Below are positions 43,795-52,062 of a stretch of DNA of 53,844 nt, piece by piece. Origin of the DNA: Lachnospiraceae bacterium (GTDB lineage: Bacteria; Bacillota; Clostridia; Lachnospirales; Lachnospiraceae); contig JAFXQR010000023.1 in NCBI GenBank assembly GCA_017526985.1, positions 1 to 53,844 of the forward strand, given 5' to 3'. Positions within the stretch are counted from its first letter, which is position 1, and every line of letters starts with the position of its first letter. Below the pieces are notes generated by a model that did no database searches, was not told the DNA's origin, and worked only from the letters and a program-made list of their open reading frames with translations. The translations under genes and the position numbers were made by a program.

Positions 43795-44019
43795 GGAGCC
43801 GGCCAGTAAAGACAGTTTTCTCGCTGTGCCTCCGCAAGAAGTTTGTTCGCCCTGCGCATCCCCACCAAACCGACTCGCCCTTGCAAACTTACTTGCTCGT
43901 GCCTAAAAAGAACGGGGCACGAGCTGCGTTTCGAACAGTTGCTGCGGGCGAGTGGGGGATGCTTGGTCTCACAAACTGCTACGGCAGGCTTCGAAAACTG
44001 CTTTATCTGTTCCGGCTCC
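43795..44019. repeat. Imperfect palindromic element of about 225 bp, MITE-like
   Basis: The arms 43795-43903 and 43916-44019 are imperfect reverse complements. Matching blocks in order from the outside are GGAGCCGG, CAG-TAAAG, CAGTTTTC, AGTTTGT, GCATCCCC, CTCGCCC and GCTCGTGCC. The centre is 12 nt (TAAAAAGAACGG). No convincing gene lies inside, so frames here are rejected. It could be a decayed non-autonomous element or a region making a long hairpin RNA. Terminal duplications were not found. Confidence 0.65.
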
Positions 44020-44202
44020 TGGCGTAGACAATTTTGGAATTAGATTTCCTGTTTATAGTGATGAGGATAACTCGAAAAACAGATGAATGAATTCATTTTT
44101 GTTGGATTTATGAACAGGACTGTTAATGGATTGATGGATGGGAGAAAAATAGCTAATCGAAATGGAGTGGGATTAGTTGATCAACATCCTTGAAAGGCAT
44201 TA

Positions 44203-44454
44203 TTATATATTTTGATCTATGGTTAATAGCCATTGTATTGAAACCTCAAGAATTTTGGACAATGCAACTAACTCATAATCTGCTACAAAGCGTTCACCAA
44301 TCTCCATCTTGCAGATACTGTTTCTTTCAATAAGTACACCTTCTATTTGCATCTTGGCAGCAAGTTCTTCTTGAGTCATTTTTTTCTTTTTTCTGGCCAG
44401 TTTGACCCTTGTGCCACAGATATTCTTTTTTCCGTCAAAATTATAGATTTTCAT
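44203..44454 (-). CDS. XRE-family helix-turn-helix regulator
   Basis: The 83-residue protein is a single HTH domain: GTRVKLARKKKKMTQEELAAKM is the first two helices, and ERNSICKMEIGERFVADYEL the recognition part, ending ILEVSIQWLLT. The start at 44454 has GGGAG before it (minus strand); an in-frame start at 44502 lies inside the shared control region. It is divergent from the SHOCT gene. The two operator-like repeats between them suggest it controls both genes. Base composition is AT-richer than most of the window, a sign of later acquisition. Confidence 0.9.
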   Translation of the reverse strand: MKIYNFDGKKNICGTRVKLARKKKKMTQEELAAKMQIEGVLIERNSICKMEIGERFVADYELVALSKILEVSIQWLLTIDQNI

Positions 44455-44467
44455 ACCACTCCCTAAA

Positions 44468-44484
44468 GTTCTAATGATACGCAT
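44468..44484. promoter_or_regulatory. Operator-like repeat, copy 1
   Basis: GTTCTAATGATACGCAT matches copy 2 at 44520-44536 in 15 of 17 positions. It lies between the XRE start codon and the -35 of the divergent promoter, so binding here could limit the regulator's own expression. Confidence 0.6.
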
Positions 44485-44489
44485 CATAC

Positions 44490-44519
44490 TTGACACTATC
44501 ATTTACAACGATGTAAAAT
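44490..44519 (+). promoter_or_regulatory. Predicted promoter of the SHOCT-domain gene
   Basis: A perfect TTGACA (44490-44495) and TAAAAT (44514-44519) are separated by 18 nt. Operator-like copies lie just before the -35 and just after the -10. Confidence 0.7.
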
Positions 44520-44536
44520 GTTCTAAAGATGCGCAT
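44520..44536. promoter_or_regulatory. Operator-like repeat, copy 2
   Basis: GTTCTAAAGATGCGCAT begins right after the -10 hexamer and covers the expected start point near 44526. The centre-to-centre distance to copy 1 is 52 nt, about five helical turns, so the two sites face the same side of the DNA. Confidence 0.6.
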
Positions 44537-44564
44537 TTTGCAAAAATAAGAGGAGGTTCAGATT

Positions 44565-45071
44565 ATGCTTGTTTATTTAATTGCGATACTAATTTGGGGG
44601 TTGATCTGGGGATTTGCGACAAATGCTGTAATTGAAAACAAAGGATATGAAGAGAATTGGTTCTGGTGGGGATTTTTCTTTGGATTCATTGCGCTTATCG
44701 TAGCAGCAACTAAACCGCAGAGATATGAGGAAAAAACATATGAGGGAAGTGACGATTCATTTCATATCAGTCCGGCTTTTAATAATGCAGATACAAGTGC
44801 AGATGGTCGGAGTGCTGTAGCTTCGAATGGTTCTTGGAAATGCTATTGTGGAAAAATAAATCCCTCATTTACGGGGACTTGTGGATGTGGGAGAACTAAA
44901 GAATGGAACTTGAAAAAAATAGAGGACGCGAAGAAAGAAAAGGCAGAAAAAGAGCAAAAAGAAGACGAGTTGATAAATCTTCAACGACTCAATGAATATA
45001 AAAAATTACTAGATTCTGGGATTATTACACAAGAAGATTTTGATAAAAAGAAAAAAGAGATTTTGGGGTAA
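44565..45071 (+). CDS. Membrane protein with CxC zinc site and C-terminal SHOCT domain
   Basis: The 168 residues form two membrane spans (about 2-20 and 34-48), a polar stretch, a small zinc-ribbon-like part with Cys93, Cys95, Cys106 and Cys108 (CYCG...CGCG), a highly charged helix (about 114-138) and a SHOCT domain (LNEYKKLLDSGIITQEDFDK at 142-161). SHOCT domains occur at the ends of many small membrane proteins and appear to serve oligomer formation. GAGGAGG gives a good ribosome site. The promoter is flanked by sites for the neighbouring XRE protein. Role unknown; stress or defence use is only a guess. Confidence 0.82.
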   Translation: MLVYLIAILIWGLIWGFATNAVIENKGYEENWFWWGFFFGFIALIVAATKPQRYEEKTYEGSDDSFHISPAFNNADTSADGRSAVASNGSWKCYCGKINPSFTGTCGCGRTKEWNLKKIEDAKKEKAEKEQKEDELINLQRLNEYKKLLDSGIITQEDFDKKKKEILG

Positions 45072-45105
45072 AAATAAGATAAATGTAATTTATGATTCTA
45101 TGTAT

Positions 45106-45139
45106 AAGGCTTGCGTATGATATAGCGCAAGCCTTTTAT
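45106..45139 (+). terminator. Intrinsic terminator after the SHOCT-domain gene
   Basis: AAGGCTTGCG (45106-45115) pairs with CGCAAGCCTT (45126-45135), followed by a T-rich tract. Confidence 0.9.
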
Positions 45140-45173
45140 TTTATGATGAACAGTCGTAAATAATAATATTTCC

Positions 45174-45201
45174 TTGCATTTTTTCTGTTATTCATTATAA
45201 T
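45174..45201 (+). promoter_or_regulatory. Predicted promoter of the GNAT gene
   Basis: TTGCAT (45174-45179) and TATAAT (45196-45201) are 16 nt apart; a second TATAAT overlaps at 45201-45206. The leader would be about 37 nt. Confidence 0.6.
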
Positions 45202-45244
45202 ATAATAGTTATTCTATAGGTAGAAAAAGGAATAGGTGAAAATT

Positions 45245-45691
45245 ATGCAGATTCGTACAATGGTGATCGAGGATTATGATAAGGTGAAGGCGCTTTGGAT
45301 GACGATCCACGGCTTTGGGATCCGCAGTGTGGACGATTCCAGAGAAGGTGTGGAGCGCTTTTTGCGTCGCAATCCCACCAGCAGTGTGGTGGCCGAAGAA
45401 GACGGCGAGATCATCGGCGCGATCCTGTGTGGTCACGACGGACGACGCGGATGCCTCTACCATGTGTGCGTGGCGGAAGGACACCGACGACGAGGGATCG
45501 GAAAAGCCATGGTGGTATTTTGCATGAATGCCCTGAAGGAAGAGCGGATCAATAAGGTATCCCTGATTGCATTTACACGTAACGATATCGGAAATGCGTT
45601 CTGGAATTGCATCGGCTGGACGAAGCGCGAAGACTTGAACTATTACGACTTCACGCTCAATGAGGCGAATATCACGGCATTCAATCAGTAA
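45245..45691 (+). CDS. GNAT-family N-acetyltransferase
   Basis: The 148-residue protein has the acetyl-CoA loop EGHRRRGIGKAMV (R/Q-x-x-G-x-G/A), the preceding strand CLYHVCVAE and a C-terminal FWNCIGWTKREDLNYYDF typical of GNAT enzymes. It starts MQIRTMVIEDYDKV. ATG 45245 is used; a GTG at 45236 is in frame. The substrate is unknown. It lies 61 nt before argJ; a link to arginine synthesis is possible, but argJ itself supplies acetyl transfer. Confidence 0.9.
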   Translation: MQIRTMVIEDYDKVKALWMTIHGFGIRSVDDSREGVERFLRRNPTSSVVAEEDGEIIGAILCGHDGRRGCLYHVCVAEGHRRRGIGKAMVVFCMNALKEERINKVSLIAFTRNDIGNAFWNCIGWTKREDLNYYDFTLNEANITAFNQ

Positions 45692-45752
45692 GAGATTGGC
45701 TTTTCCGTATATATAGTAACTGTTCAGTGGATATCATATAGGAGAATATGGA

Positions 45753-46991
45753 ATGAATTCAGAAAAGATAAAAGAGATCGCCGGTGGCGTGACTGCGGCA
45801 AAAGGTTTTCAGGCGGCATGCACTGAGGCGGAGATCAAATATAAGAACCGTACGGATATGGCAATGGTTTATTCGGAGGTACCCTGTACCTGTGCCGGAA
45901 CCTTTACCAGCAATGTGGTAAAGGCAGCCTGTGTGCAGTGGGATCAGAAGATCGTTGCATCCGGTGCGAAGATGCAGGCCGTTGTAGTGAATTCCGGTAT
46001 CGCAAATGCATGCACCGGCCAGGAAGGCTGGGATGCCTGCGAGGCAACGGCGCAGGCTGTAGAGAAAGAATTAAATATTCCGGCAGAGAGCGTGGCGGTT
46101 GCATCCACCGGTGTGATCGGTATGCAACTTCCCGTGGAAAAGCTGGTGAACGGCGTGGCAAAGATGAGCAAGACGCTGGCACATACCGCGGAAGCAGGTA
46201 CGGCGGCATCCAAAGCGATCATGACCACCGATACCATCAACAAAGAGATTGCCGTGACCTTTGAGGTTGCAGGCAAGACCGTTACTCTGGGTGGTATGAG
46301 CAAGGGCTCCGGTATGATCCATCCAAATATGTGTACCATGCTCGGTTTCCTTACTACGGACCTGGCAATCGAGAAGGCTCTGCTGCAGGAGGCTCTCAGT
46401 GAGGTGATCAAAGATACCTTCAATATGATCACGGTAGACGGGGATACTTCTACCAATGATACATTGCTCATTATGGCAAACGGCCTGGCAGAGAACCCGG
46501 TCATTGCAGACAAGGGTGAGGCATATCAGATCTTTTATGAAGCATTGTTTACCGTGTGCAGATATCTTGCGCGCCGGATGGCCGGAGACGGAGAGGGTGC
46601 CAGCAAGCTGTTTGAAGCAAAGGTTGTGAATGCAAGATCCAAGGAAGATGCGAGAACCTTATCCCGCGCGATCGTCGGATCCAATCTTTCCAAGGCAGCG
46701 ATCTACGGATGCGATGCCAATTTTGGACGATTCCTGTGTGCCATGGGATATTCCGGTGCACAGTTTGACCAGAACGATGTGGAACTGTTCTTTGAAAGCA
46801 AAGCAGGCAGACTGCAGGTATTTGACAAAGGTACACCGCTTGCTTTTGATGAGGATCTGGCAAAGAAGATCATGGAAACGGATGAGGTAACGGTTTTTGT
46901 GGATATGCATGAAGGAACCGAAGAGGCTACGGCCTGGGGCTGCGATCTGACCTACGATTATGTCAAGATCAATGCAGATTATCGGTCGTAA
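45753..46991 (+). CDS. argJ: Glutamate N-acetyltransferase / ornithine acetyltransferase
   Basis: The 412-residue enzyme recycles the acetyl group from N-acetylornithine to glutamate. GGMSKGSGMIHPNM is followed by CTML, the self-cleavage site with Thr195 as nucleophile; the usual residue before Thr is Ala, here Cys194. The chain should split there into alpha and beta parts. Residues TTDTINKE and SNDTLLIMANG-like blocks (TSTNDTLLIMANG) agree with the family. AGGAG precedes the start. argB follows after 18 nt. argC is not in the window. Confidence 0.97.
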   Translation: MNSEKIKEIAGGVTAAKGFQAACTEAEIKYKNRTDMAMVYSEVPCTCAGTFTSNVVKAACVQWDQKIVASGAKMQAVVVNSGIANACTGQEGWDACEATAQAVEKELNIPAESVAVASTGVIGMQLPVEKLVNGVAKMSKTLAHTAEAGTAASKAIMTTDTINKEIAVTFEVAGKTVTLGGMSKGSGMIHPNMCTMLGFLTTDLAIEKALLQEALSEVIKDTFNMITVDGDTSTNDTLLIMANGLAENPVIADKGEAYQIFYEALFTVCRYLARRMAGDGEGASKLFEAKVVNARSKEDARTLSRAIVGSNLSKAAIYGCDANFGRFLCAMGYSGAQFDQNDVELFFESKAGRLQVFDKGTPLAFDEDLAKKIMETDEVTVFVDMHEGTEEATAWGCDLTYDYVKINADYRS

Positions 46992-47009
46992 GGCAGGGAG
47001 GAAAAAACT

Positions 47010-47900
47010 ATGTATTCAAAAGATATTGATAAACTGATCGAAAAGGCAGAGGTACTGATCGAGGCACTTCCGTATATCCAGAAATATAACCGTCGGATCA
47101 TCGTGGTAAAATACGGCGGCAGTGCTATGGCGGATCCGGAACTGCAGAAGAATGTCATCAAAGATGTGACGCTGCTGAAACTGGTCGGGTTCAAACCGAT
47201 CATCGTGCATGGCGGCGGCAAGGAGATCTCTTCATGGGTGAAGAAGGTCGGCAAGGAAGCAGAGTTCGTCAACGGTCTGCGTGTGACGGATGCCGAGACC
47301 ATGGAGATCGCCGAGATGGTGCTGAACAAAGTCAATAAGCGTCTGGTATCCATGGTGGAAGAACTTGGCGTGCATGCTGTGGGTGTTTCCGGTAAGGACG
47401 GTAACCTGCTGAAAGTAGAGAAGCGTTATTCCGACGGCAAGGACATCGGTTTTGTCGGACAGATCACGGAGGTGAATCCGAAGATCCTCTTAGACCTGAT
47501 CGATAAGGACTTCCTGCCCATCGTATGTCCGATCGGTATGGATGATCATTATGACAGTTACAACATCAATGCGGATGATGCCGCATGTGCCGTAGCAAAG
47601 GCTGTCGGTGCGGAAAAACTCGCATTCTTAACGGATATCGAGGGCCTGTATCGTGATATTAACGATAAGTCTTCCTTTATCTCCAGTATCAGTGCTTCCG
47701 AAGCAAGAGCACTGATCGACGGCGGGATCATCGGCGGCGGTATGCTGCCGAAGCTGGGCAATTGCATCGATGCGATCGAGAGTGGTGTACAGCGTGTACA
47801 TATCCTGGACGGACGTTTGGCACACTGCCTGTTGCTGGAAGTGTTTACCCGACAGGGCATCGGTACGATGATCGCTCCGGATGGAGCAAATATGGAGTAA
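47010..47900 (+). CDS. argB: N-acetylglutamate kinase
   Basis: The 296-residue amino acid kinase phosphorylates N-acetylglutamate. It has VVKYGGSAM (Lys of the ATP site), [13 protein letters not shown], and [25 protein letters not shown], ending with [10 protein letters not shown]. The N-terminal extension helix ([21 protein letters not shown]) is of the type found in arginine-sensitive hexameric enzymes, so feedback by arginine is likely. The ribosome site is GGGAGGA. Confidence 0.98.
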   Translation: MYSKDIDKLIEKAEVLIEALPYIQKYNRRIIVVKYGGSAMADPELQKNVIKDVTLLKLVGFKPIIVHGGGKEISSWVKKVGKEAEFVNGLRVTDAETMEIAEMVLNKVNKRLVSMVEELGVHAVGVSGKDGNLLKVEKRYSDGKDIGFVGQITEVNPKILLDLIDKDFLPIVCPIGMDDHYDSYNINADDAACAVAKAVGAEKLAFLTDIEGLYRDINDKSSFISSISASEARALIDGGIIGGGMLPKLGNCIDAIESGVQRVHILDGRLAHCLLLEVFTRQGIGTMIAPDGANME

Positions 47901-47930
47901 CGATCCGAAATAAGAAAGGTGAGATGAATT

Positions 47931-49118
47931 ATGGGACAGATGCAGGAATATAACAACGAAGCGGAAGCAGCCCTGTTACATACCTATAATCGGTATCAGG
48001 TGGTATTTGACCACGGCGAGGGCGTGCATCTTTATGATATCGAAGGAAAGTCGTATCTGGATTTTGTATCCGGGATCGGCGTATTTGCGCTGGGCTATGG
48101 CAATAAGGAATATAATGATGCCGTAAAAGCGCAGGTGGATAAGATCCTTCATACTTCCAATTATTATTACAATGTACCGGCGATCGAAGCTGCAAAAGCT
48201 GTAAAGAAAGCATCCGGTATGGATCGTGTCTTCTTTACCAACAGCGGTGCCGAAGCAGTGGAAGGTGCGATCAAGACGGCTCGTAAATACGCGTATTTAA
48301 AGGATGGCCGTACGGATCACGAGATCATCGCCATGGAACATTCCTTCCATGGGCGTACCATGGGCGCGCTTTCCGTGACAGGAAAGAAAGCTTATCGTGA
48401 AGCATTTGAGCCGATGATCGGTAACATCCGTTTTGCGGAGTATAACGATATTGAAAGTGTCAAGGCACTGGTGAATGAAAAGACCTGCGCGATCCTGATG
48501 GAGACGGTGCAGGGGGAAGGCGGTATCTATCCCGGGCAGGAATCTTTCCTGAAGGAAGTTCGTGCTCTTTGTGATGAAAAAGATATCCTGCTGATCTTTG
48601 ATGAGATCCAGTGTGGTATGGGACGTACCGGTGAGTACTATGCATGGCAGCGTTATGGTGTAAAGCCGGATGTGATGACTACGGCAAAAGCTCTGGGCTG
48701 CGGTGTGCCGGTGGGAGCATTTCTGATGACGGAGAAAGTAGGTCAGCACAGCTTGGTAGCAGGCGATCACGGTACGACCTACGGCGGTAATCCGCTGGCA
48801 GGAGCGGCCATTGTGGAAGTGTTCCGGCAGTTTGAGGATAAGAAGGTATTGGAGAACGTACGCCGCGTCGGCGCATATCTCTATAAAAAACTGGATGAGA
48901 TCGCAGCGGCGCAGACAGATGTAGTAGAGCACAGAGGTGTGGGACTCATTCAGGGATTGGAGTTTGACCATCCGGTTGCCGAGATCATTAACAAGGCATT
49001 GGACAAGGGACTGGTGCTCATCAATGCCGGTACCAATATCATCCGTTTCCTGCCGCCTCTGGTGATCACGGAAGCTGATGTGGATGCTATGCTTGAGATC
49101 TTAAAGGAGTGCCTGTAA
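47931..49118 (+). CDS. argD: Acetylornithine aminotransferase
   Basis: The 395-residue PLP enzyme of class III aminotransferases makes N-acetylornithine. FTNSGAEAVEGAIKTARKYA holds the phosphate site, LIFDEIQCGMGRTGEYYAW the PLP Asp, and TTAKALGCGVPVGAF the PLP Lys. It is 30 nt after argB, with AAGGTGAG before the start. The last gene of argJBD; argC and argF lie elsewhere. Confidence 0.97.
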   Translation: MGQMQEYNNEAEAALLHTYNRYQVVFDHGEGVHLYDIEGKSYLDFVSGIGVFALGYGNKEYNDAVKAQVDKILHTSNYYYNVPAIEAAKAVKKASGMDRVFFTNSGAEAVEGAIKTARKYAYLKDGRTDHEIIAMEHSFHGRTMGALSVTGKKAYREAFEPMIGNIRFAEYNDIESVKALVNEKTCAILMETVQGEGGIYPGQESFLKEVRALCDEKDILLIFDEIQCGMGRTGEYYAWQRYGVKPDVMTTAKALGCGVPVGAFLMTEKVGQHSLVAGDHGTTYGGNPLAGAAIVEVFRQFEDKKVLENVRRVGAYLYKKLDEIAAAQTDVVEHRGVGLIQGLEFDHPVAEIINKALDKGLVLINAGTNIIRFLPPLVITEADVDAMLEILKECL

Positions 49119-49122
49119 GAAT

Positions 49123-50550
49123 ATGCGGGCTAAGACCTATGTTTTTCTGTTTCTGATCGTGTTTCTTTTGGGCGGATTGTATCTTGCGCTGCAGCCGGAT
49201 GATGACGGGGATGCGGCATCGATCCTTACGCAACCCAAAGAGAGCGAGACTATCACATTGTGGTATACGGATGCTGCGCTGACAGAATATCTGGACAGCG
49301 CAGCCCTTACTTTTTACGAGCGGGAAGGCGTGCGCGTTGAGCCGGTCTTAAAGAGCGGGCTGGAATATATCGAAGAGATCAATGAAGCCAGTGTCCGGGC
49401 AGATGCGGATACCACGATGCCGGATCTGTATATTGCCGGTTCGGACTCGTTGGAAAAAGCAGCCATGGCAGGATTGGCACGCGTGCCGGAGGACCCGGAG
49501 CGTATCTTGAATGATTTCAATTTTCCTTCCAATGCATTGGATGCAGTGACCTATCAGGGGGAACGCTATGCGTATCCGTTTTATTTTGATACGGCCTTTT
49601 TGCTGTACAATCAGACCTGGCTCTCACAGATTGCGGAAGCATCATTACGCAGTGAACTGGCCGGTGCATCGATCGAAGAAAACGGAGACGATGATGCAGC
49701 TATGGCGTTGCAGGAAGGCGTGGAAACGCAGGGGGTGCCGGAAGGGCTGACGGAGGAAGAGTGGCAGCAGATGATCGGGGAACGCACGCAGGAAATGATC
49801 CCGTCTTCCATCGAAGATATCCTGCAGCTTGCAACGGAAGCAGCTGCACCGGAGGGCATGGAAAATTTCTTTTTGTGGGATGTGTCGGATATCTATTACA
49901 ACTATTTTTTCACCGGTGCCTATATGGATGTGGGCGGCAGTTACGGAGATAACCCGGAGATCCTTGATATCTGCAATGAAGACAGTGTGCAGTGTATGAC
50001 TGTTTATCAGGGACTGCATGAATTCTTTTCCATTGATTCCAAAGAGAGCAGTTATGAATCCGTGCTGCAGGAATTTCTGGAAGGCAAGACATTGTTTACG
50101 ATCGCAACAACAGATGCATTGCCTGTGCTAAAACGGATGTGTGACAACGGAGAATTTCATTACGGTTACGGAGTGGCAGAACTGCCTGGTGTGGATAATG
50201 CTCACATCGCACGCGGATTGTCAGCGACCAGTTGCATCGTAGTGAACGGCTACACGGAACATGAGCAGGCAGCCAATCTTTTTGCGGAATATCTGATGTA
50301 TGAAAAGACGGATGCTTTATATGAGCATACCGGAAAGCTGGCGTGCATCGGCAGTCTGGCGGAAGATATTCTTTCGGCGGAAGATGTTGTGCGACAGATC
50401 TATCGTGACAGTGTGCCGCTGCCGAAGCTGTTGCGTCTTTCAAATTTTTGGGCAGAGTTGGAAAAAGTCTATACGAGAGTATGGGACGGCGAGGATCCGA
50501 GAACGGAATTGGAAGCACTGGATGCACAGATGCGTTCACAGTTGGAGTGA
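49123..50550 (+). CDS. Membrane-anchored extracellular solute-binding-like protein
   Basis: The 475-residue protein starts with one hydrophobic span (about 5-24) without a lipobox, so it is likely held by an uncleaved anchor. The rest fits family 1 solute-binding proteins: TITLWYTDAALTEYLDSAA, YAYPFYFDTAFLLYNQTWL near 145-165, and a C-terminal half with LFTIATTDALPVLKRM. A low-complexity acidic insert lies near 180-215. No ABC permease or ATPase gene is next to it. It begins 4 nt after the argD stop, so it may be read with argJBD. Ligand unknown. Confidence 0.82.
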   Translation: MRAKTYVFLFLIVFLLGGLYLALQPDDDGDAASILTQPKESETITLWYTDAALTEYLDSAALTFYEREGVRVEPVLKSGLEYIEEINEASVRADADTTMPDLYIAGSDSLEKAAMAGLARVPEDPERILNDFNFPSNALDAVTYQGERYAYPFYFDTAFLLYNQTWLSQIAEASLRSELAGASIEENGDDDAAMALQEGVETQGVPEGLTEEEWQQMIGERTQEMIPSSIEDILQLATEAAAPEGMENFFLWDVSDIYYNYFFTGAYMDVGGSYGDNPEILDICNEDSVQCMTVYQGLHEFFSIDSKESSYESVLQEFLEGKTLFTIATTDALPVLKRMCDNGEFHYGYGVAELPGVDNAHIARGLSATSCIVVNGYTEHEQAANLFAEYLMYEKTDALYEHTGKLACIGSLAEDILSAEDVVRQIYRDSVPLPKLLRLSNFWAELEKVYTRVWDGEDPRTELEALDAQMRSQLE

Positions 50551-50594
50551 TTCTTGTTATGTTATTTGGCAATAAAATTTTTTTTCGAAAATTC

Positions 50595-50623
50595 TTGAAT
50601 CTTGTATCACGATATCTTACAAT
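50595..50623 (+). promoter_or_regulatory. Predicted promoter of the ComEA-like lipoprotein gene
   Basis: TTGAAT (50595-50600) and TACAAT (50618-50623) are 17 nt apart. RNA would start near 50630, 20 nt before the hairpin at 50651-50680. Confidence 0.65.
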
Positions 50624-50650
50624 AAAACTTGCAAGTGATGTCTGAGAAGG

Positions 50651-50680
50651 CCTTTTACACGCTTAGCACGTGTATAAAGG
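50651..50680 (+). promoter_or_regulatory. Hairpin that can cover the ribosome site
   Basis: CCTTT (50651-50655) can pair with AAAGG (50676-50680) and ACACG (50657-50661) with CGTGT (50669-50673). The 3' strand is the start of the AAAGGAG ribosome site of the next gene, so translation may depend on opening it. Confidence 0.5.
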
Positions 50681-50688
50681 AGCACATC

Positions 50689-51339
50689 ATGAGAAACAAT
50701 ATAACAGGTTTTCTGACAGTAGTTGCAGCAGTTTATTTTCTGACAGGGTGCGGGTCCGCACAGACTTACCTGACGGGGCAGTTGGAACGAACGGCTGAAG
50801 GAAGTAGATACGATACTTCCGATCAGTCGGAAACGGAGCAGTCCGAAACAGAGGAAGCTACGTGCGAAGAGGCAGAGGCGGAGATACCGGCTGTGTGTTT
50901 TGTTCATATCAGCGGTGCCGTGCAACATCCGGGCGTATATGAGTTGCCGGATGGAAGCCGATTATTTGAAGCATTGGAACTGGCGGGCGGATTTACCGAA
51001 GATGCAGCAGAGGCGTACTGCAATTTGGCGGCCGTGCTGGAAGACGGCACGCAGTATTATATCCCTACCGCAGAAGAAGCAGAGCACATGCAGGACGGAG
51101 CATTCCATGAGACATCGGAACAGACCGGTGCGTATACGGCGGATGGCAGACTGGATCTGAATCGTGCCACGAAGGAAGAGCTGACACAGCTTTCCGGGAT
51201 CGGGGAGAGCAAGGCGGAGGCAATACTTTCCTACCGTGAAGAGCATGGAAATTTTCAAAGCACGGAAGAATTAAAACAGGTATCCGGGATCGGAGACGCA
51301 ACCTATGCAAAACTGCAGGACTATGTGATCGTCAGATGA
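50689..51339 (+). CDS. ComEA-like helix-hairpin-helix lipoprotein
   Basis: The 216-residue protein begins with a lipoprotein signal (VYFLTGC, lipid-bearing Cys at about residue 21). An acidic, low-complexity linker follows. Then an SLBB domain (CFVHISGAVQHPGVYELPDG) and a ComEA-type double HhH domain (LDLNRATKEELTQLSGIGES, then FQSTEELKQVSGIGDATYAK). ComEA binds DNA outside the membrane during transformation. Attachment by lipid rather than by a membrane helix is a variation. No comEC or comEB gene is adjacent. The start at 50689 is set by AAAGGAG. Confidence 0.9.
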   Translation: MRNNITGFLTVVAAVYFLTGCGSAQTYLTGQLERTAEGSRYDTSDQSETEQSETEEATCEEAEAEIPAVCFVHISGAVQHPGVYELPDGSRLFEALELAGGFTEDAAEAYCNLAAVLEDGTQYYIPTAEEAEHMQDGAFHETSEQTGAYTADGRLDLNRATKEELTQLSGIGESKAEAILSYREEHGNFQSTEELKQVSGIGDATYAKLQDYVIVR

Positions 51340-51369
51340 GTCATAGATAGAGGGACAGGTAGTAGAGAG

Positions 51370-52062
51370 ATGGCAGGAAAAGTACTGATCGTTGATGATG
51401 AAAAAGCAATCGTAAAAGGTTTAAAATACAGTATTGAGCAGGATGGTATAGAGACTGACGCAGCGTACGACGGAGAAGAAGCGCTGGAGCTGGCACGCAG
51501 CAATGCATATGATGTGATCCTTTTGGATCTGATGTTGCCCAAGATCGAAGGCATGGAAGTGTGCCGGCAGATCCGTGCGTTTTCGGATGTGCCCATCATT
51601 TTTCTGACAGCCAAGGGTACGGATATGGATAAGATCATGGGATTTGAATCCGGCGCAGATGATTACATTACCAAACCGTTTAATATTCTGGAAGTAAAAG
51701 CGCGCATCAAAGTATTTATGCGCCGCGGCAAAAAGAAGGAAGCGCCGAAACCGGCAACCCCCGGCATTGTAGAGAACGGCGAATTTCGTTTTGATATTGA
51801 TAACCGGCGTTTGTATATCCAGGGCAGAGAGATCAATCTGACTGCCAAGGAATTTGATATCCTGGAGCTTTTGGTGACGCATCCCGGCAAAGTTTACAGC
51901 AGGGACATGTTAAAGGAAATGGTGTGGGGGAAAGAGTATTCCGGAGATGCGCGCACCGTGGATGTGCATGTGCGTCGTCTGCGCGAAAAAGTGGAAGAGA
52001 CACCGGGAGCACCCAAGTATGTGCAGACCAAATGGGGCGTGGGATATTTCTATAAAGGATGA
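51370..52062 (+). CDS. OmpR/PhoB-family response regulator
   Basis: The 230-residue regulator has a receiver with acidic pair Asp9-Asp10, phospho-acceptor Asp53 (LLDLMLP) and Lys102 (TKPF), and a C-terminal winged helix with RRLYIQGREINLTAKEFDIL and DARTVDVHVRRLREKVE. It overlaps the kinase gene by 4 nt, so the two are a pair. The layout recalls WalR/PhoP-type regulators of wall or phosphate response; target genes are not shown. Confidence 0.97.
   Translation: MAGKVLIVDDEKAIVKGLKYSIEQDGIETDAAYDGEEALELARSNAYDVILLDLMLPKIEGMEVCRQIRAFSDVPIIFLTAKGTDMDKIMGFESGADDYITKPFNILEVKARIKVFMRRGKKKEAPKPATPGIVENGEFRFDIDNRRLYIQGREINLTAKEFDILELLVTHPGKVYSRDMLKEMVWGKEYSGDARTVDVHVRRLREKVEETPGAPKYVQTKWGVGYFYKG

Noticed and set aside
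43629-44027. Plus-strand frame of 132 codons running from trkH into the palindromic element
   Set aside because: It overlaps trkH in another frame, lies over inverted repeats and has no ribosome site or family likeness.
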